A stretch of 64,000 nucleotides of DNA from Thioclava indica (GCF_000714545.1 NZ_AUNB01000062.1:83342-147341), one strand, 5' to 3'; positions 16,707-25,485 are shown, counted from the stretch's first letter. The notes: generated from the letters alone by a model not told the origin. Numbers and translations: made by a program.

Positions 16707-16989
16707 CGGCTTACGCGCTTGCATATGGCACTAACGCCAAGATTTCCTGACTTATTTCGCGCGCCATCGTCCTGTGAACGCCACGTAGGACCGTCGAAAA
16801 GGTTGCGCCCAAGACGAAGTCCATTTACGACATGCATATGTCGGATTTTGACAATTCCAATATTTGCCCCATCATGGGCAACATCTTGCCGACACTGGCC
16901 CGGTCGAATTCCGGGCCCGATGGCCAATCCCGCGGCGGCAGCCCGCGCGGCCCTAATCTCATAAATGCTGCCACCACAGGAGGATACGC
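16707..16989 (+). promoter_or_regulatory. Leader and promoter region of the proXWV operon
   Basis: No gene seen. A 6-bp inverted repeat CGACAT-GCAT-ATGTCG (16828-16843) sits immediately upstream of TTGACA (16848-16853), which with CATCAT (16870-16875, 16-bp spacer) is a plausible sigma-70 promoter. Downstream, GGCCCGG (16897-16903) and CCGGGCC (16911-16917) form a 7-bp stem with a 7-base loop in the presumed 5' untranslated leader. AGGAGG at 16977-16982 is the proX ribosome site. Promoter and operator are inferred from pattern only. Confidence 0.45.
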
Positions 16990-18000
16990 ATGAAGAATTC
17001 CACACTCGCCAGTCTGTTTCTGGCACTGCCGCTGGGCGTGCTTGCAGCACCGGCCGCATTCGCCGCTGACGGTGAATGCGGAAAGGTCACCGAAGCCGAG
17101 ATGAACTGGGCTTCGGCCGGTGTCGCGGCATGGGTGGACAAGATCATTCTTGAAAACGGCTACGGTTGCGATGTGACACTGGTCACCGGCGACACGATGC
17201 CGACCTTTACGTCGATGAATGAAAAAGGTGAGCCAGACATCGCCCCCGAGCTTTGGGTGAACGCCGTGAAGGTCGCGCTCGACAAAGCTGTCAGCGATGA
17301 TCGCATGGTGATCACAGCTGAAATCCTCCAGGATGGCGGCGTCGAAGGCTGGTGGATCCCGAAATACATCCAGGAAGCGCATCCCGACATCAAGACCGTC
17401 GATGACGCGCTGAAGCATCCCGACTTGTTCCCCGATCCCGAGGATTCCTCGAAGGGCGGCATCTATAACTGCCCGGCGGGCTGGAACTGCCAGATCTCGA
17501 CCGCAAACCTGTATCGCGCCTATGGCGCCGAGGAGAAGGGTTTCAATCTGGTCGATACCGGTTCCGCAGCCGGGCTTGATGGCTCGATTGCCAACGCCTA
17601 CGAGCGCAAGAAAGGCTGGTTGGGCTATTACTGGGCTCCGACCGCGATCCTGGGTAAATACGAGATGGTCAAACTGGATGCCGGTGTTCCCAATGACAAG
17701 GCGAACTGGGACGAATGCACCTCGCAGCCCGACTGTCCCGATCCCGTGCCGAACGCCTACCCGGTTTCGGATGTCTTTACGGTCGTGACCAAAGACTTCT
17801 CGGAAAAGAACGCCATCGCAATGGGCTACCTGTCCAAGCGCGAATGGTCGAACGACACCGTGGGCAAGTTCCTGGCTTGGCAGACCGACAATCAGGGCAC
17901 GAACGAGGATACGGCTTACTACTTCCTCGAAAACTACCCGGACGTCTGGAAGGCTTGGGTCTCCCCGGAAGTGGCCAAAAAGGTCGAGGACGCGCTCTGA
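16990..18000 (+). CDS. proX: Glycine betaine/proline-type ABC transporter, substrate-binding protein
   Basis: 336 residues. A signal peptide is clear (MKNSTLASLFLALPLGVLAAPAAFA, cut about residue 25), so it is periplasmic. The mature part matches the OpuAC/ProX type-II binding fold (ITAEILQDGGVEGWWIPKY, GWLGYYWAPTAILGKY, YPVSDVFTVVT), with several Trp/Tyr that in this family make the aromatic cage for quaternary ammonium groups. Strong ribosome site AGGAGG. First gene of proX-proW-proV, next to ectoine genes, so most likely an osmoprotectant importer; choline or another betaine is possible. Confidence 0.9.
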   Translation: MKNSTLASLFLALPLGVLAAPAAFAADGECGKVTEAEMNWASAGVAAWVDKIILENGYGCDVTLVTGDTMPTFTSMNEKGEPDIAPELWVNAVKVALDKAVSDDRMVITAEILQDGGVEGWWIPKYIQEAHPDIKTVDDALKHPDLFPDPEDSSKGGIYNCPAGWNCQISTANLYRAYGAEEKGFNLVDTGSAAGLDGSIANAYERKKGWLGYYWAPTAILGKYEMVKLDAGVPNDKANWDECTSQPDCPDPVPNAYPVSDVFTVVTKDFSEKNAIAMGYLSKREWSNDTVGKFLAWQTDNQGTNEDTAYYFLENYPDVWKAWVSPEVAKKVEDAL

Positions 18001-18020
18001 TCGCGACCTGAATATCTTTG

Positions 18021-18046
18021 GCGCGCGTGGGAAGATCCCTGCGCGC
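18021..18046 (+). terminator. Intercistronic stem-loop between proX and proW
   Basis: GCGCGC-gt-GGGA, loop AGA, TCCC-t-GCGCGC: a GC-rich imperfect hairpin 21 bases after the proX stop and without a T-run. Such structures between a binding-protein gene and its permease gene commonly stabilise the upstream message or partly terminate, giving more binding protein than permease. Function inferred. Confidence 0.5.
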
Positions 18047-18094
18047 GTCATTCATTTGAACATCGCGTCAGCTCGCGACCAGAGGACTTTATAG

Positions 18095-19006
18095 ATGGCA
18101 GCTTCCTGCTGGGGCCTTCCGGAACTCTTGTGTGAGTTCCCCGCCCTCTCCGACAAAAGCCTGCGCCTGATGCGTCTGGGAATCGACAACGGTTTCCGCG
18201 ACATCGTGCGCCACTATTCCGATCAGATCGACGCGGCGACCCGCCCGTTGCAATGGTTTCTCAACACGCTTGAGAACGCCTTTACCAACACACCTTGGTT
18301 TATCGTTCTCGCGATTATTCTTGGCGTGGTCTGGCTGGCATCGCGCAGCATCAAGATCGTGATCGGATCGGCCATCGGCATGTGTCTGATCGGCGTCTTC
18401 GGGCTGTGGGAAGACACGATGACCACGCTCGCGATGGTGGCGGTGGCGACCCTGATCGCGATTGCCTTGGGGCTGCCGATTGGCATTCTCGCGGCGCGCT
18501 CTGACCGCTTTCAATCGGTGCTCAGCCCGGTGCTGGACGTGATGCAGACGATGCCGTCTTTCGTCTATCTGATCCCCGTCGTGGTGATCTTTGGCATCGG
18601 CAAAGTGCCCGGCGTGATTGCTGTGGTGATCTATGCTGTGCCGCCGATGATCCGTCTCACGAACCTTGGCATTCGCCTTGTCGATAAAGAGGTGATCGAG
18701 GCCGCAGATGCCTTTGGTGCCAGCTCGCGTCAAAAGCTGTGGGGCGTGCAATTGCCGTTGTCGCTGCCCACGATCATGGCGGGTGTGAACCAAACCATCA
18801 TGATGGCGCTGGCGATGGTCGTCGTGGCCTCGATGGTCGGCGTTGGCGGTCTTGGTAAGAATGTGCTGCAAGCCATTAACAACCAGTTCTTCACGATCGG
18901 GTTCCTGAACGGCTTTGCCCTTGTGGCGATTGCGATCATCTTCGACCGTGCCAGCCAAGCCTTTGGCAAACGGTTGCAGAAACACTCGGAGGTCGGCCAT
19001 GACTGA
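18095..19006 (+). CDS. proW: Glycine betaine/proline-type ABC transporter, permease
   Basis: 303 residues. Integral membrane permease with about six to seven hydrophobic segments starting near residue 68. The EAA-type cytoplasmic loop is visible as EAADAFGASSRQKLWGVQLPLSLPTIMAGVNQ. The N-terminal about 65 residues are soluble, as in ProW proteins. It partners with ProX and ProV. The end overlaps proV by eight bases (ATG 18999 inside the last codons). Confidence 0.93.
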   Translation: MAASCWGLPELLCEFPALSDKSLRLMRLGIDNGFRDIVRHYSDQIDAATRPLQWFLNTLENAFTNTPWFIVLAIILGVVWLASRSIKIVIGSAIGMCLIGVFGLWEDTMTTLAMVAVATLIAIALGLPIGILAARSDRFQSVLSPVLDVMQTMPSFVYLIPVVVIFGIGKVPGVIAVVIYAVPPMIRLTNLGIRLVDKEVIEAADAFGASSRQKLWGVQLPLSLPTIMAGVNQTIMMALAMVVVASMVGVGGLGKNVLQAINNQFFTIGFLNGFALVAIAIIFDRASQAFGKRLQKHSEVGHD

Positions 19007-20117
19007 TAGCTCAACCAATGCTAGCTCGAACAATGCGCCCGAAAACCGCTCGGGGATCGAGATCCGTCACCTCTACAAGATCTTTGGTCCGAACTCCGAA
19101 CGCTACGTCGATGCCGTGCAAAAAGGCATGAGCAAGGACGAGCTGAACGACAAGCACAACCACGTGCTGGGGTTGCAGGACATTAACCTCGAACTGCCGC
19201 CGGGCCAGATTTCGGTGATCATGGGGCTGTCGGGGTCGGGCAAATCGACCCTGATCCGCCATATCAACGGGCTGATCATGCCGACGGCGGGCGAGATCTT
19301 GTATAACGGGCGCGACGTTATGAAGATGACGCCCGATGAGCTGCGCGAATTCCGTCGCCACGAAACGGCGATGGTGTTCCAGAAATTCGCGCTTCTGCCC
19401 CATCGCACCGTGCTGGAAAACACTCGCTACGGGCTGGACATTCAGGGCATCGCCACGTCGAAATCCAATCCGATTGCACGCAAATGGATCGATCGGGTGG
19501 GGCTGTCGGGCTATGAAGATTACTATCCAAACCAGCTTTCAGGGGGCATGCAACAGCGTGTCGGTCTGGCGCGCGCGCTGACCAATGACGCCGATATCTT
19601 GCTGATGGATGAGGCGTTCTCGGCGCTTGATCCGCTTATTCGGATGGATATGCAAAAAGTGTTGCTGGACCTTCAGGCCGAGCTGAAAAAGACCATCGTC
19701 TTCATCACGCACGATCTCGATGAGGCGCTGCGTCTTGGCGATACGATCGCGATCTTGCGCGATGGTGCGGTGGAACAGGTCGGTACGGGCCAGGAAATTG
19801 TGCTGCGCCCGGCCAATGATTACATCGCCGAGTTCGTGCGCGAGGTGAACCGGGGTCGCGTGATTCGCGCGGCAACCGTTGCCACCCCGCTGCCCGAGGG
19901 CGATGTCGCCCTGCCCAAGCTGCGGGTGAAGGGAACGACCACGCTGGAACTCGCTGCGCGCAAGCTGGCCGACAAGGATGTGCGCAACGCCACCGTGCTT
20001 GGCAAGGATGGGCGCCCGATGGGCGTGATCGACATGCACACGATGCTGACCGCGATGGTCACGCCCGCCGAAGTAGATGACGGCGATGACGATCTGGACG
20101 AAGAGGACGCCGCCTGA
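18999..20117 (+). CDS. proV: Glycine betaine/proline-type ABC transporter, ATP-binding protein
   Basis: 372 residues from the ATG at 18999 with GGAGG six bases upstream; the longer frame lies inside proW. Walker A GLSGSGKS, signature LSGGMQQR, Walker B ILLMDEAFSALDP and the switch His in FITHD are all present. The insert after LYKIFG (ERYVDAVQKGMSKDEL) is typical of ProV/OpuAA. The C-terminal about 90 residues look like a single, shortened CBS-type regulatory region ending in an acidic tail (DDGDDDLDEEDAA). It energises ProW-mediated uptake. Confidence 0.95.
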   Translation: MTDSSTNASSNNAPENRSGIEIRHLYKIFGPNSERYVDAVQKGMSKDELNDKHNHVLGLQDINLELPPGQISVIMGLSGSGKSTLIRHINGLIMPTAGEILYNGRDVMKMTPDELREFRRHETAMVFQKFALLPHRTVLENTRYGLDIQGIATSKSNPIARKWIDRVGLSGYEDYYPNQLSGGMQQRVGLARALTNDADILLMDEAFSALDPLIRMDMQKVLLDLQAELKKTIVFITHDLDEALRLGDTIAILRDGAVEQVGTGQEIVLRPANDYIAEFVREVNRGRVIRAATVATPLPEGDVALPKLRVKGTTTLELAARKLADKDVRNATVLGKDGRPMGVIDMHTMLTAMVTPAEVDDGDDDLDEEDAA

Positions 20118-20275
20118 TCGGGCCGCGTTTTCTAAGCGGAGCGCTTGGCCAATGGCTTGAGTGCTCCGCTGCTCATCTGGCGCAGAGGCGCTAAATCAAA
20201 CTGCAATGGATGTTCGGTTGGGGCAGGATCGCGGCGTCGCCCCGTCTTGGCGCGCCCCGTCTTGCCCCAAAGCGA
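20118..20275. terminator. Hairpins between convergent proV and the small helical protein gene
   Basis: AGCGGAGC (20135-20142) pairs with GCTCCGCT (20163-20170), a strong stem just after proV. Further on, TTGGGGCA (20218-20225) pairs with TGCCCCAA (20263-20270), enclosing a 12-bp direct repeat CGCCCCGTCTTG (20238-20249 and 20253-20264). The region separates convergent genes and probably ends both transcripts. Confidence 0.45.
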
Positions 20276-20578
20276 TTAGAACCAGCTCGGGCCGCGTTTG
20301 GACAACCGTGCCATATTCGCTTGGGTGTGATGGCCGATGCGGGCCATTGATTCCGAAACCACACGGTCAGGGCTATGCCCTTGCAACAGCGCGGTAAAAG
20401 CGGCATGTCCCGCCTCAAGCACGGCCATCGGCTTTTCCTGCACCATGCGGACATTTTCATTTTCGGGAACATTCCAGAGCCCGGCAATGCCGGCTAGGCG
20501 CATCGCGATTACCGATTGCGCCTCAAAGCCAATTTTTGCTGCATCGAAACCGATGCGGATCGCTTGAAGGGGGTCCAT
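20276..20578 (-). CDS. Small helical protein of the Rhodobacteraceae 'antifreeze protein' family
   Basis: 100 residues from the ATG at 20578 (MDPLQAIRIGFDAAKIGFEA), chosen because GAGG lies eight bases upstream. It is Ala/Met-rich and predicted wholly helical. The order NENVRMVQEKPMAVLEAGHAAFTALLQGHSPDRV, then SMARIGHHTQANMARLSKR, matches short proteins that Rhodobacteraceae genomes label 'antifreeze protein'; the label reflects helix composition and not a proven role. The shape is also phasin-like. Function unknown. Confidence 0.65.
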   Translation of the reverse strand: MDPLQAIRIGFDAAKIGFEAQSVIAMRLAGIAGLWNVPENENVRMVQEKPMAVLEAGHAAFTALLQGHSPDRVVSESMARIGHHTQANMARLSKRGPSWF

Positions 20579-20937
20579 GTAGTGCCTCGCATTTTTTGCC
20601 ATTGCAGGCCCGGAAATCCGAGACTTACATATCAGTGTTAAATTAGTGTGCCCTTTGAGCCCGATGCGCCACCCAATTGTCAAATTTACCTCGGGTCACA
20701 CGCGATCAGTTGAAAAACGCGCCTAATAAGACACGGTCGCGCCCTTACGCACCAATTCGCCTTGATTTCACAGCGTTGTGAGCCAAATTCGTCAGCAATT
20801 CGTAAAGTTTGGTGTGCATTGTGCGTCTATGCGCCGCTGAATGTGCATTGACTCCGCCCGCTAAACCGAACCATTCGGTTCAAAACCAGACGAACCTCGC
20901 ACGAATGTGACCGACTTTAACCGACGGACCCTATCAA
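20579..20937. promoter_or_regulatory. Divergent control region upstream of the RND efflux genes
   Basis: About 360 bases without a gene. A 17-bp inverted repeat AACCGAACCATTCGGTT (20864-20880; 7-bp arms, 3-bp spacer) lies 57 bases before the adaptor gene and looks like a TetR/AcrR-type operator. A direct repeat TGTGCATTG occurs at 20813-20821 and 20842-20850, and TTGACT (20848-20853) could be a -35 box overlapping the second copy. No TetR gene is adjacent in this window. Confidence 0.5.
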
Positions 20938-22116
20938 ATGATCAAACGCCTCCTCATCGCCATCGTGCTGCTTATTCTCATCGTTGGCGGAATCGTCGGC
21001 TTCAACATGTTCCGCTCGAAGATGATCGCGCAGTATTTCGCGACGATGAAACAGCCTCCCGTGGCCGTTTCCGTCAGCGAGGTGAAACCGATCACATGGA
21101 CGCCGGGGCTTGAGGCGATTGGCACGGCATCGGCCGCGCAGGGCACCGATCTGGCCGTTGAAATGGGCGGCACGGTGCAGGAGGTCAATTTCAAGTCCAA
21201 TGACAAGGTCAAAAAGGGTCAGCTTTTGCTGAAAATCGATGACCGCTCTGAGCGCGCCGATCTGGAAGCCGCCAATGCCGGGTTGGATCTGGCGGAAACG
21301 AACCTCAAGCGGTCTCGCGAGTTGTCGCAGCGTGGCGTGTCGGCGACCTCGAACCTTGATCAAGCCGAGGCCACCGCGCAAGAAGCCCGCGCAACCGTAG
21401 CAAAGCTGCAAGCCTTGCTTGAGAAAAAGCGTCTTGTTGCGCCCTTTGACGGTGTGGTGGGCATTCCGCAAGTCGAGCTGGGCCAATATGCGGCCACCGG
21501 CACGACCTTTGCGACGCTGCAAGACCGCGATCACATGCGGGTCGATTTCACGCTGGCCGAACAGCAGGCGCGTCAAGCCGTGGTCGGTCAGGCGGTGGAA
21601 GTCACGACCGAAGACGGCACGCTTGACCTCAAAGGGGAAATCACCGGCGTAGAACCCAAAATTGACGCCAATTCGCGCCTAGTGACCCTGCGCGCCGAAG
21701 TCGCCAACGATGATGAGCGCCTGACGCCGGGCCAATTCGTGCATGTCCGCGTGATCCTTCCCGAAGAAAAGAACGTGATCGCGCTGCCGCAAACCGTCGT
21801 GAGTTCAAACCTTTATGGCGATTCCATCTTTGTCGTGCGCAAGGAAACGCCTGACGGTGCGGACAAGCCGCAACTGATCGCCAAGCAGGTTTTTGTCACG
21901 CTGGGGCGCCGCTCGGGCACGCTGATTGAGGTCACCAAGGGTCTGAAAGCAGGCGACATGGTGGTGAATGCCGGGCAGAACAAACTGAACTCCGGCGCGA
22001 CGGTGAGCATCGACAACAAGATCTCGCCCGATCCCGATGCCCCGACGCAGGCCGATGTGATGAAAGCGCTCGATATGCATGAAAGCACCGGCCAAGACGC
22101 CGCGAAATCGCAGTAA
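20938..22116 (+). CDS. RND efflux periplasmic adaptor subunit
   Basis: 392 residues. N-terminal membrane anchor (LLIAIVLLILIVGGIVGF, about residues 5-22) with no lipobox. The lipoyl half-motifs flank a coiled-coil hairpin (about 95-165, RADLEAANAGLDLAETNLKRSRELSQ...), followed by VAPFDGVVGIPQVELGQY, then beta-barrel and membrane-proximal domains. This is the HlyD/MexA-type adaptor that bridges an RND pump to an outer-membrane channel. Twelve bases before the pump gene. No outer-membrane factor gene follows, so a TolC encoded elsewhere is presumably used. Confidence 0.93.
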   Translation: MIKRLLIAIVLLILIVGGIVGFNMFRSKMIAQYFATMKQPPVAVSVSEVKPITWTPGLEAIGTASAAQGTDLAVEMGGTVQEVNFKSNDKVKKGQLLLKIDDRSERADLEAANAGLDLAETNLKRSRELSQRGVSATSNLDQAEATAQEARATVAKLQALLEKKRLVAPFDGVVGIPQVELGQYAATGTTFATLQDRDHMRVDFTLAEQQARQAVVGQAVEVTTEDGTLDLKGEITGVEPKIDANSRLVTLRAEVANDDERLTPGQFVHVRVILPEEKNVIALPQTVVSSNLYGDSIFVVRKETPDGADKPQLIAKQVFVTLGRRSGTLIEVTKGLKAGDMVVNAGQNKLNSGATVSIDNKISPDPDAPTQADVMKALDMHESTGQDAAKSQ

Positions 22117-22128
22117 GGGGCGCGGAAC

Positions 22129-25100
22129 ATGAACATCTCTGAAATCTTCATCCGCCGCCCCGTCTTGTCGATGGTGCTGGGCGCTTTCATGCTGTTGATC
22201 GGCGCGCAGGCCTATTTCAACCTGCCGGTCCGCGAATATCCGGAAGTCGAGGAAACTGTGGTCACGATCACCACCGCCTATCCCGGTGCCTCGCCTGAAC
22301 TGATCCAAGGCTTTATCACCTCGCCCATCGCGGCTGCTGTCGCGACGACCGAGAATGTCGATTACGTCACCACGCAATCGCGCCCTTCGGCGTCAGTCAT
22401 CTCGGTGCATATGAAGCTGGGCTCGAACTCGGACGCTGCGATGACCGAGGTTCTCTCCAAGGTGCAGCAGGTCAAAGGCCAGCTTCCCTCGGATGCCAAG
22501 GATCCGGTGATCGTAAAAGGTACGGGGCGCACATTCGCGCTGATGTATCTGGCGGCCGTAAACCCCAACATGACGCCCGAACAACTGACCGAATATCTCA
22601 ATCGGGTCATCAAGCCACGCATGTCCACGATCCCCGGCGTTGCCCAAACGCAGATCATCGGCGCGTCCGATTATGCAATGCGGATCTGGCTCGATCCCGA
22701 CAAGCTGGCGGCACGCCAGGTGACCGCCTCCGAGGTGCTTGGGGCCATTCGTGCGTCCAACTTTCTGTCGGCACCGGGCAAGACGAAAAACGAGTATGTC
22801 GCCCAGTCGATCACCCTGCAATCGACGCTGCAAACCCCCGAAGCGTTCGGAAAATTGCCGATCCGCTCTAACGGCGACGAAGTCGTACGCCTGCGCGATG
22901 TTGCCCGGATCGAACTATCAAAAGCCGCAGAAAACGAGATCGTCACGTTTGATAGCAAACAAGGCACGTTCCTTGGCATCTCACCGACGCCCGCAGCCAA
23001 CCCGCTTGATACAGCGGCAGCGGTGCGCAAGGAACTGCCCGCGATCAACGCCACCCTCCCCGAAGGCATGAAGATCGAACTGGTCTATGATTCCACCGAG
23101 ACGATCTCGGCCTCGATCAAAGAGGTGTTCAAGACCATCGGCGAGGCAGTGGCCATCGTTGTCGTGGTGATTTTGCTGTTCCTCGGCTCGTTCCGCTCGG
23201 TCGCGATGCCTATCGTGACGATCCCGCTCTCGCTGATTGGCGTGCTTGGGGTGCTGATGGCGCTGGGATATTCGATCAATCTGCTGACGCTGCTGGCAAT
23301 GGTGCTGGCGATTGGCCTGGTGGTGGATGACGCAATTGTCGTGGTGGAAAACATTCACCGCCATATCGAGGACGGGATGAAACCGATCCCCGCCGCCGTG
23401 CAGGGGATGAAGGAAATCACCGGTCCCGTGATCGCGATGACGATCACACTGGCAGCCGTGATGACGCCTCTGGGCTTTACCGGCGGATTGACGGGGCAGT
23501 TGTTCCGCGAGTTCGCCTTTGCGCTCGCGGGTGCCGTGATTTTGTCGGGTGTCATCGCCTTGACGATCACGCCGATGATGGCGGGACGCTTGCTGGTGCA
23601 TGGCGATGCCAAAGGCTTCCAAGCCTTTGTGGATCGCAATTTTGAACGGCTTTCAGGCTGGTATGGGCGGCGCGTGGCGGGTTCGCTTGATGTGCGTCCC
23701 ATAACATTGCTGATTGTGGTCGCGCTGATGGGTGTGACGGGCTTTATGCTTATGAACACTTCGACGGAACTGGCACCAGAAGAAGACAATGGCGCGCTGT
23801 TTGCGATCCTGACCGGGCCACAATATGCGACCACCGATTACACGCAGAAATACATCAACCAAGTGGCTAAGGATACCGCCGGCATCCCCGAAGTGCGCAC
23901 CGATTTTTCGATTGCGGGCTTTGGCGGGGCAACCAATTCGGGCATCTATATCTGGGCGCTCAAGGATTGGTCCGAACGCACCCGCAGCCAGAAAGAAATC
24001 CAAACGGAAATTCAGGCCGATCTGGGCAAATCCACCGGTCTTCAAGGCTTTGCCTTCGCCCCCCCCTCGCTGCCGGGAACGGGCGGCGGCCTGCCGATTT
24101 CGGTCGTGCTGCAATCAATCCATTCGTCCAAACGCGTCGCCGAGGTGGCTGAAGAAATCAAGACCAAAGCGCAGGCCTCGGGCAAGTTCATCATCGTGCA
24201 AAACTCGCTCAATTATGACAGCCCACAGGTCAATGTGACGATCGACCGCGACCGCGCTGCGGCGCTGAATGTGCCGGTGTCTGACATCGGGACAACATTG
24301 GGTCTGCTGGTGGGCGAGGCCTCGGTGGCGCAATTTGACCGCGATTCCAACAGCTACGACATCATCCCGCAAGTGCCGCAAAAATTCCGCGCCAACCCCG
24401 AGGAGCTGGGCCGCTACTACGTGCGTGCAGCCAATGGCGCGATGGTGCCGCTTTCAGCGCTGGTCAAGATCGAGACCGGGGTGAACGCAGCTTCGATTGA
24501 ACAGTTCAATCAGCTCAACTCGGCAACGATCACCGCCCTGCCTCTGCCCGGACAATCTACGGGGCAAGGGCTGCAAACGATCACCGATATCGCCGATCAG
24601 GTCATGCCCGAAGGCTTCTTCCTGAACTATTCAGGCCAGTCGCGGATCGAGAAAAGCCAAGGCAATACGATCCTGATCGCCTTCGCAGCCGCCGTGCTGG
24701 TGATCTATCTCGTGCTGGCCGCGCAGTTTGAAAGCTTCCGCGACCCCTTCATAATCATGATGACTGTGCCGCTAACGATCTTTGGCGCTGTGCTGCCGCT
24801 CAACCTTGGTCTTGGCACGCTCAATATCTACTCCGAGGTGGGTCTGATCACGCTTGTGGGCCTGATTACGAAACACGGCATCCTCATTGTCGAATTCGCC
24901 AATCAGCAACGCGCGCAATCGGGGCTGACACGGCGACAGGCAATCGTTAGGGCCGCCCAGATTCGTCTGCGCCCCGTCCTGATGACCACGGCGGCTATGG
25001 CGCTGGCAGTCGTGCCCTTGATCCTGGCGGAAGGGGCTGGCGCGGCTGCGCGCTCGGCCATGGGCATCGTGATCTTTTCGGGTCTGCTGATCGGCACGCT

Positions 25101-25197
25101 GTTCACGCTGTTCGTCGTGCCGATGTTTTACACCTTCATCTCGCCCTCGGACAAAGCTTGGGACGCAGCAGAAAAACGGCGCGTCGAGGCGGGCTAA
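22129..25197 (+). CDS. RND-family efflux transporter, inner-membrane pump
   Basis: 1022 residues, normal for hydrophobe/amphiphile efflux RND pumps. Twelve membrane segments with two large periplasmic loops. The proton-relay pair Asp400-Asp401 is in VVDDAIVVVEN within TM4. The N-terminus RRPVLSMVLGAFMLLIGAQAYFNLPVREYP is diagnostic. It exports drugs, detergents or metabolites using the proton gradient, together with the adaptor encoded just upstream. Substrate range cannot be read from sequence. Likely controlled by the palindrome upstream of the operon. Confidence 0.95.
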   Translation: MNISEIFIRRPVLSMVLGAFMLLIGAQAYFNLPVREYPEVEETVVTITTAYPGASPELIQGFITSPIAAAVATTENVDYVTTQSRPSASVISVHMKLGSNSDAAMTEVLSKVQQVKGQLPSDAKDPVIVKGTGRTFALMYLAAVNPNMTPEQLTEYLNRVIKPRMSTIPGVAQTQIIGASDYAMRIWLDPDKLAARQVTASEVLGAIRASNFLSAPGKTKNEYVAQSITLQSTLQTPEAFGKLPIRSNGDEVVRLRDVARIELSKAAENEIVTFDSKQGTFLGISPTPAANPLDTAAAVRKELPAINATLPEGMKIELVYDSTETISASIKEVFKTIGEAVAIVVVVILLFLGSFRSVAMPIVTIPLSLIGVLGVLMALGYSINLLTLLAMVLAIGLVVDDAIVVVENIHRHIEDGMKPIPAAVQGMKEITGPVIAMTITLAAVMTPLGFTGGLTGQLFREFAFALAGAVILSGVIALTITPMMAGRLLVHGDAKGFQAFVDRNFERLSGWYGRRVAGSLDVRPITLLIVVALMGVTGFMLMNTSTELAPEEDNGALFAILTGPQYATTDYTQKYINQVAKDTAGIPEVRTDFSIAGFGGATNSGIYIWALKDWSERTRSQKEIQTEIQADLGKSTGLQGFAFAPPSLPGTGGGLPISVVLQSIHSSKRVAEVAEEIKTKAQASGKFIIVQNSLNYDSPQVNVTIDRDRAAALNVPVSDIGTTLGLLVGEASVAQFDRDSNSYDIIPQVPQKFRANPEELGRYYVRAANGAMVPLSALVKIETGVNAASIEQFNQLNSATITALPLPGQSTGQGLQTITDIADQVMPEGFFLNYSGQSRIEKSQGNTILIAFAAAVLVIYLVLAAQFESFRDPFIIMMTVPLTIFGAVLPLNLGLGTLNIYSEVGLITLVGLITKHGILIVEFANQQRAQSGLTRRQAIVRAAQIRLRPVLMTTAAMALAVVPLILAEGAGAAARSAMGIVIFSGLLIGTLFTLFVVPMFYTFISPSDKAWDAAEKRRVEAG

Positions 25198-25485
25198 ACC
25201 GTTGCTCTACCTCCCGGACCGCGCGCGTGTGGCGCGGCCGGGACGCTCCGCGGGGAGTATTTTGAGCTAGATGAAAGGCCGGTTTTGTTAACCCGGCTTT
25301 CATCCTCATTTGCTACCCTGCCAGAGCAGGACAGGCTGGAGAGCCGATGACTGCGCTAGGTGAAACGCGCCCGGCCTCCCTTAGCTAGGCTTGGCGGGGC
25401 GCGTGACCGCCATTTCATCTAGCCAGAAATACTCCCGCCGGAGGCATTCGCCCTATCGGCACACGCTGGGCATCGCCAGCATCGC
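25198..25485. repeat. Intergenic region with two copies of a palindromic repeat
   Basis: The region separates the convergent RND and GMC genes. A plus-orientation repeat unit (25246-25276, core GGGGAGTATTTTGAGCTAGA then TGAAA) and a minus-orientation unit (25413-25445) share the core GGAGTATTT(n)AGATGAAA with copies at 60.4 kb. GATGAAAGGCCGG (25270-25282) pairs with CCGGCTTTCATC (25293-25304) with one bulge, a terminator-like stem for the RND operon. The bases between (about 25305-25410) hold only a 13-codon open frame (25347-25388) with GGAG nearby; I regard it as non-coding or a gene remnant. Confidence 0.6.

Noticed and set aside
16825..18051. 408-codon minus-strand frame over proX
   Set aside because: Shadow of proX and its leader; the proX signal peptide, ribosome site and operon position are decisive.
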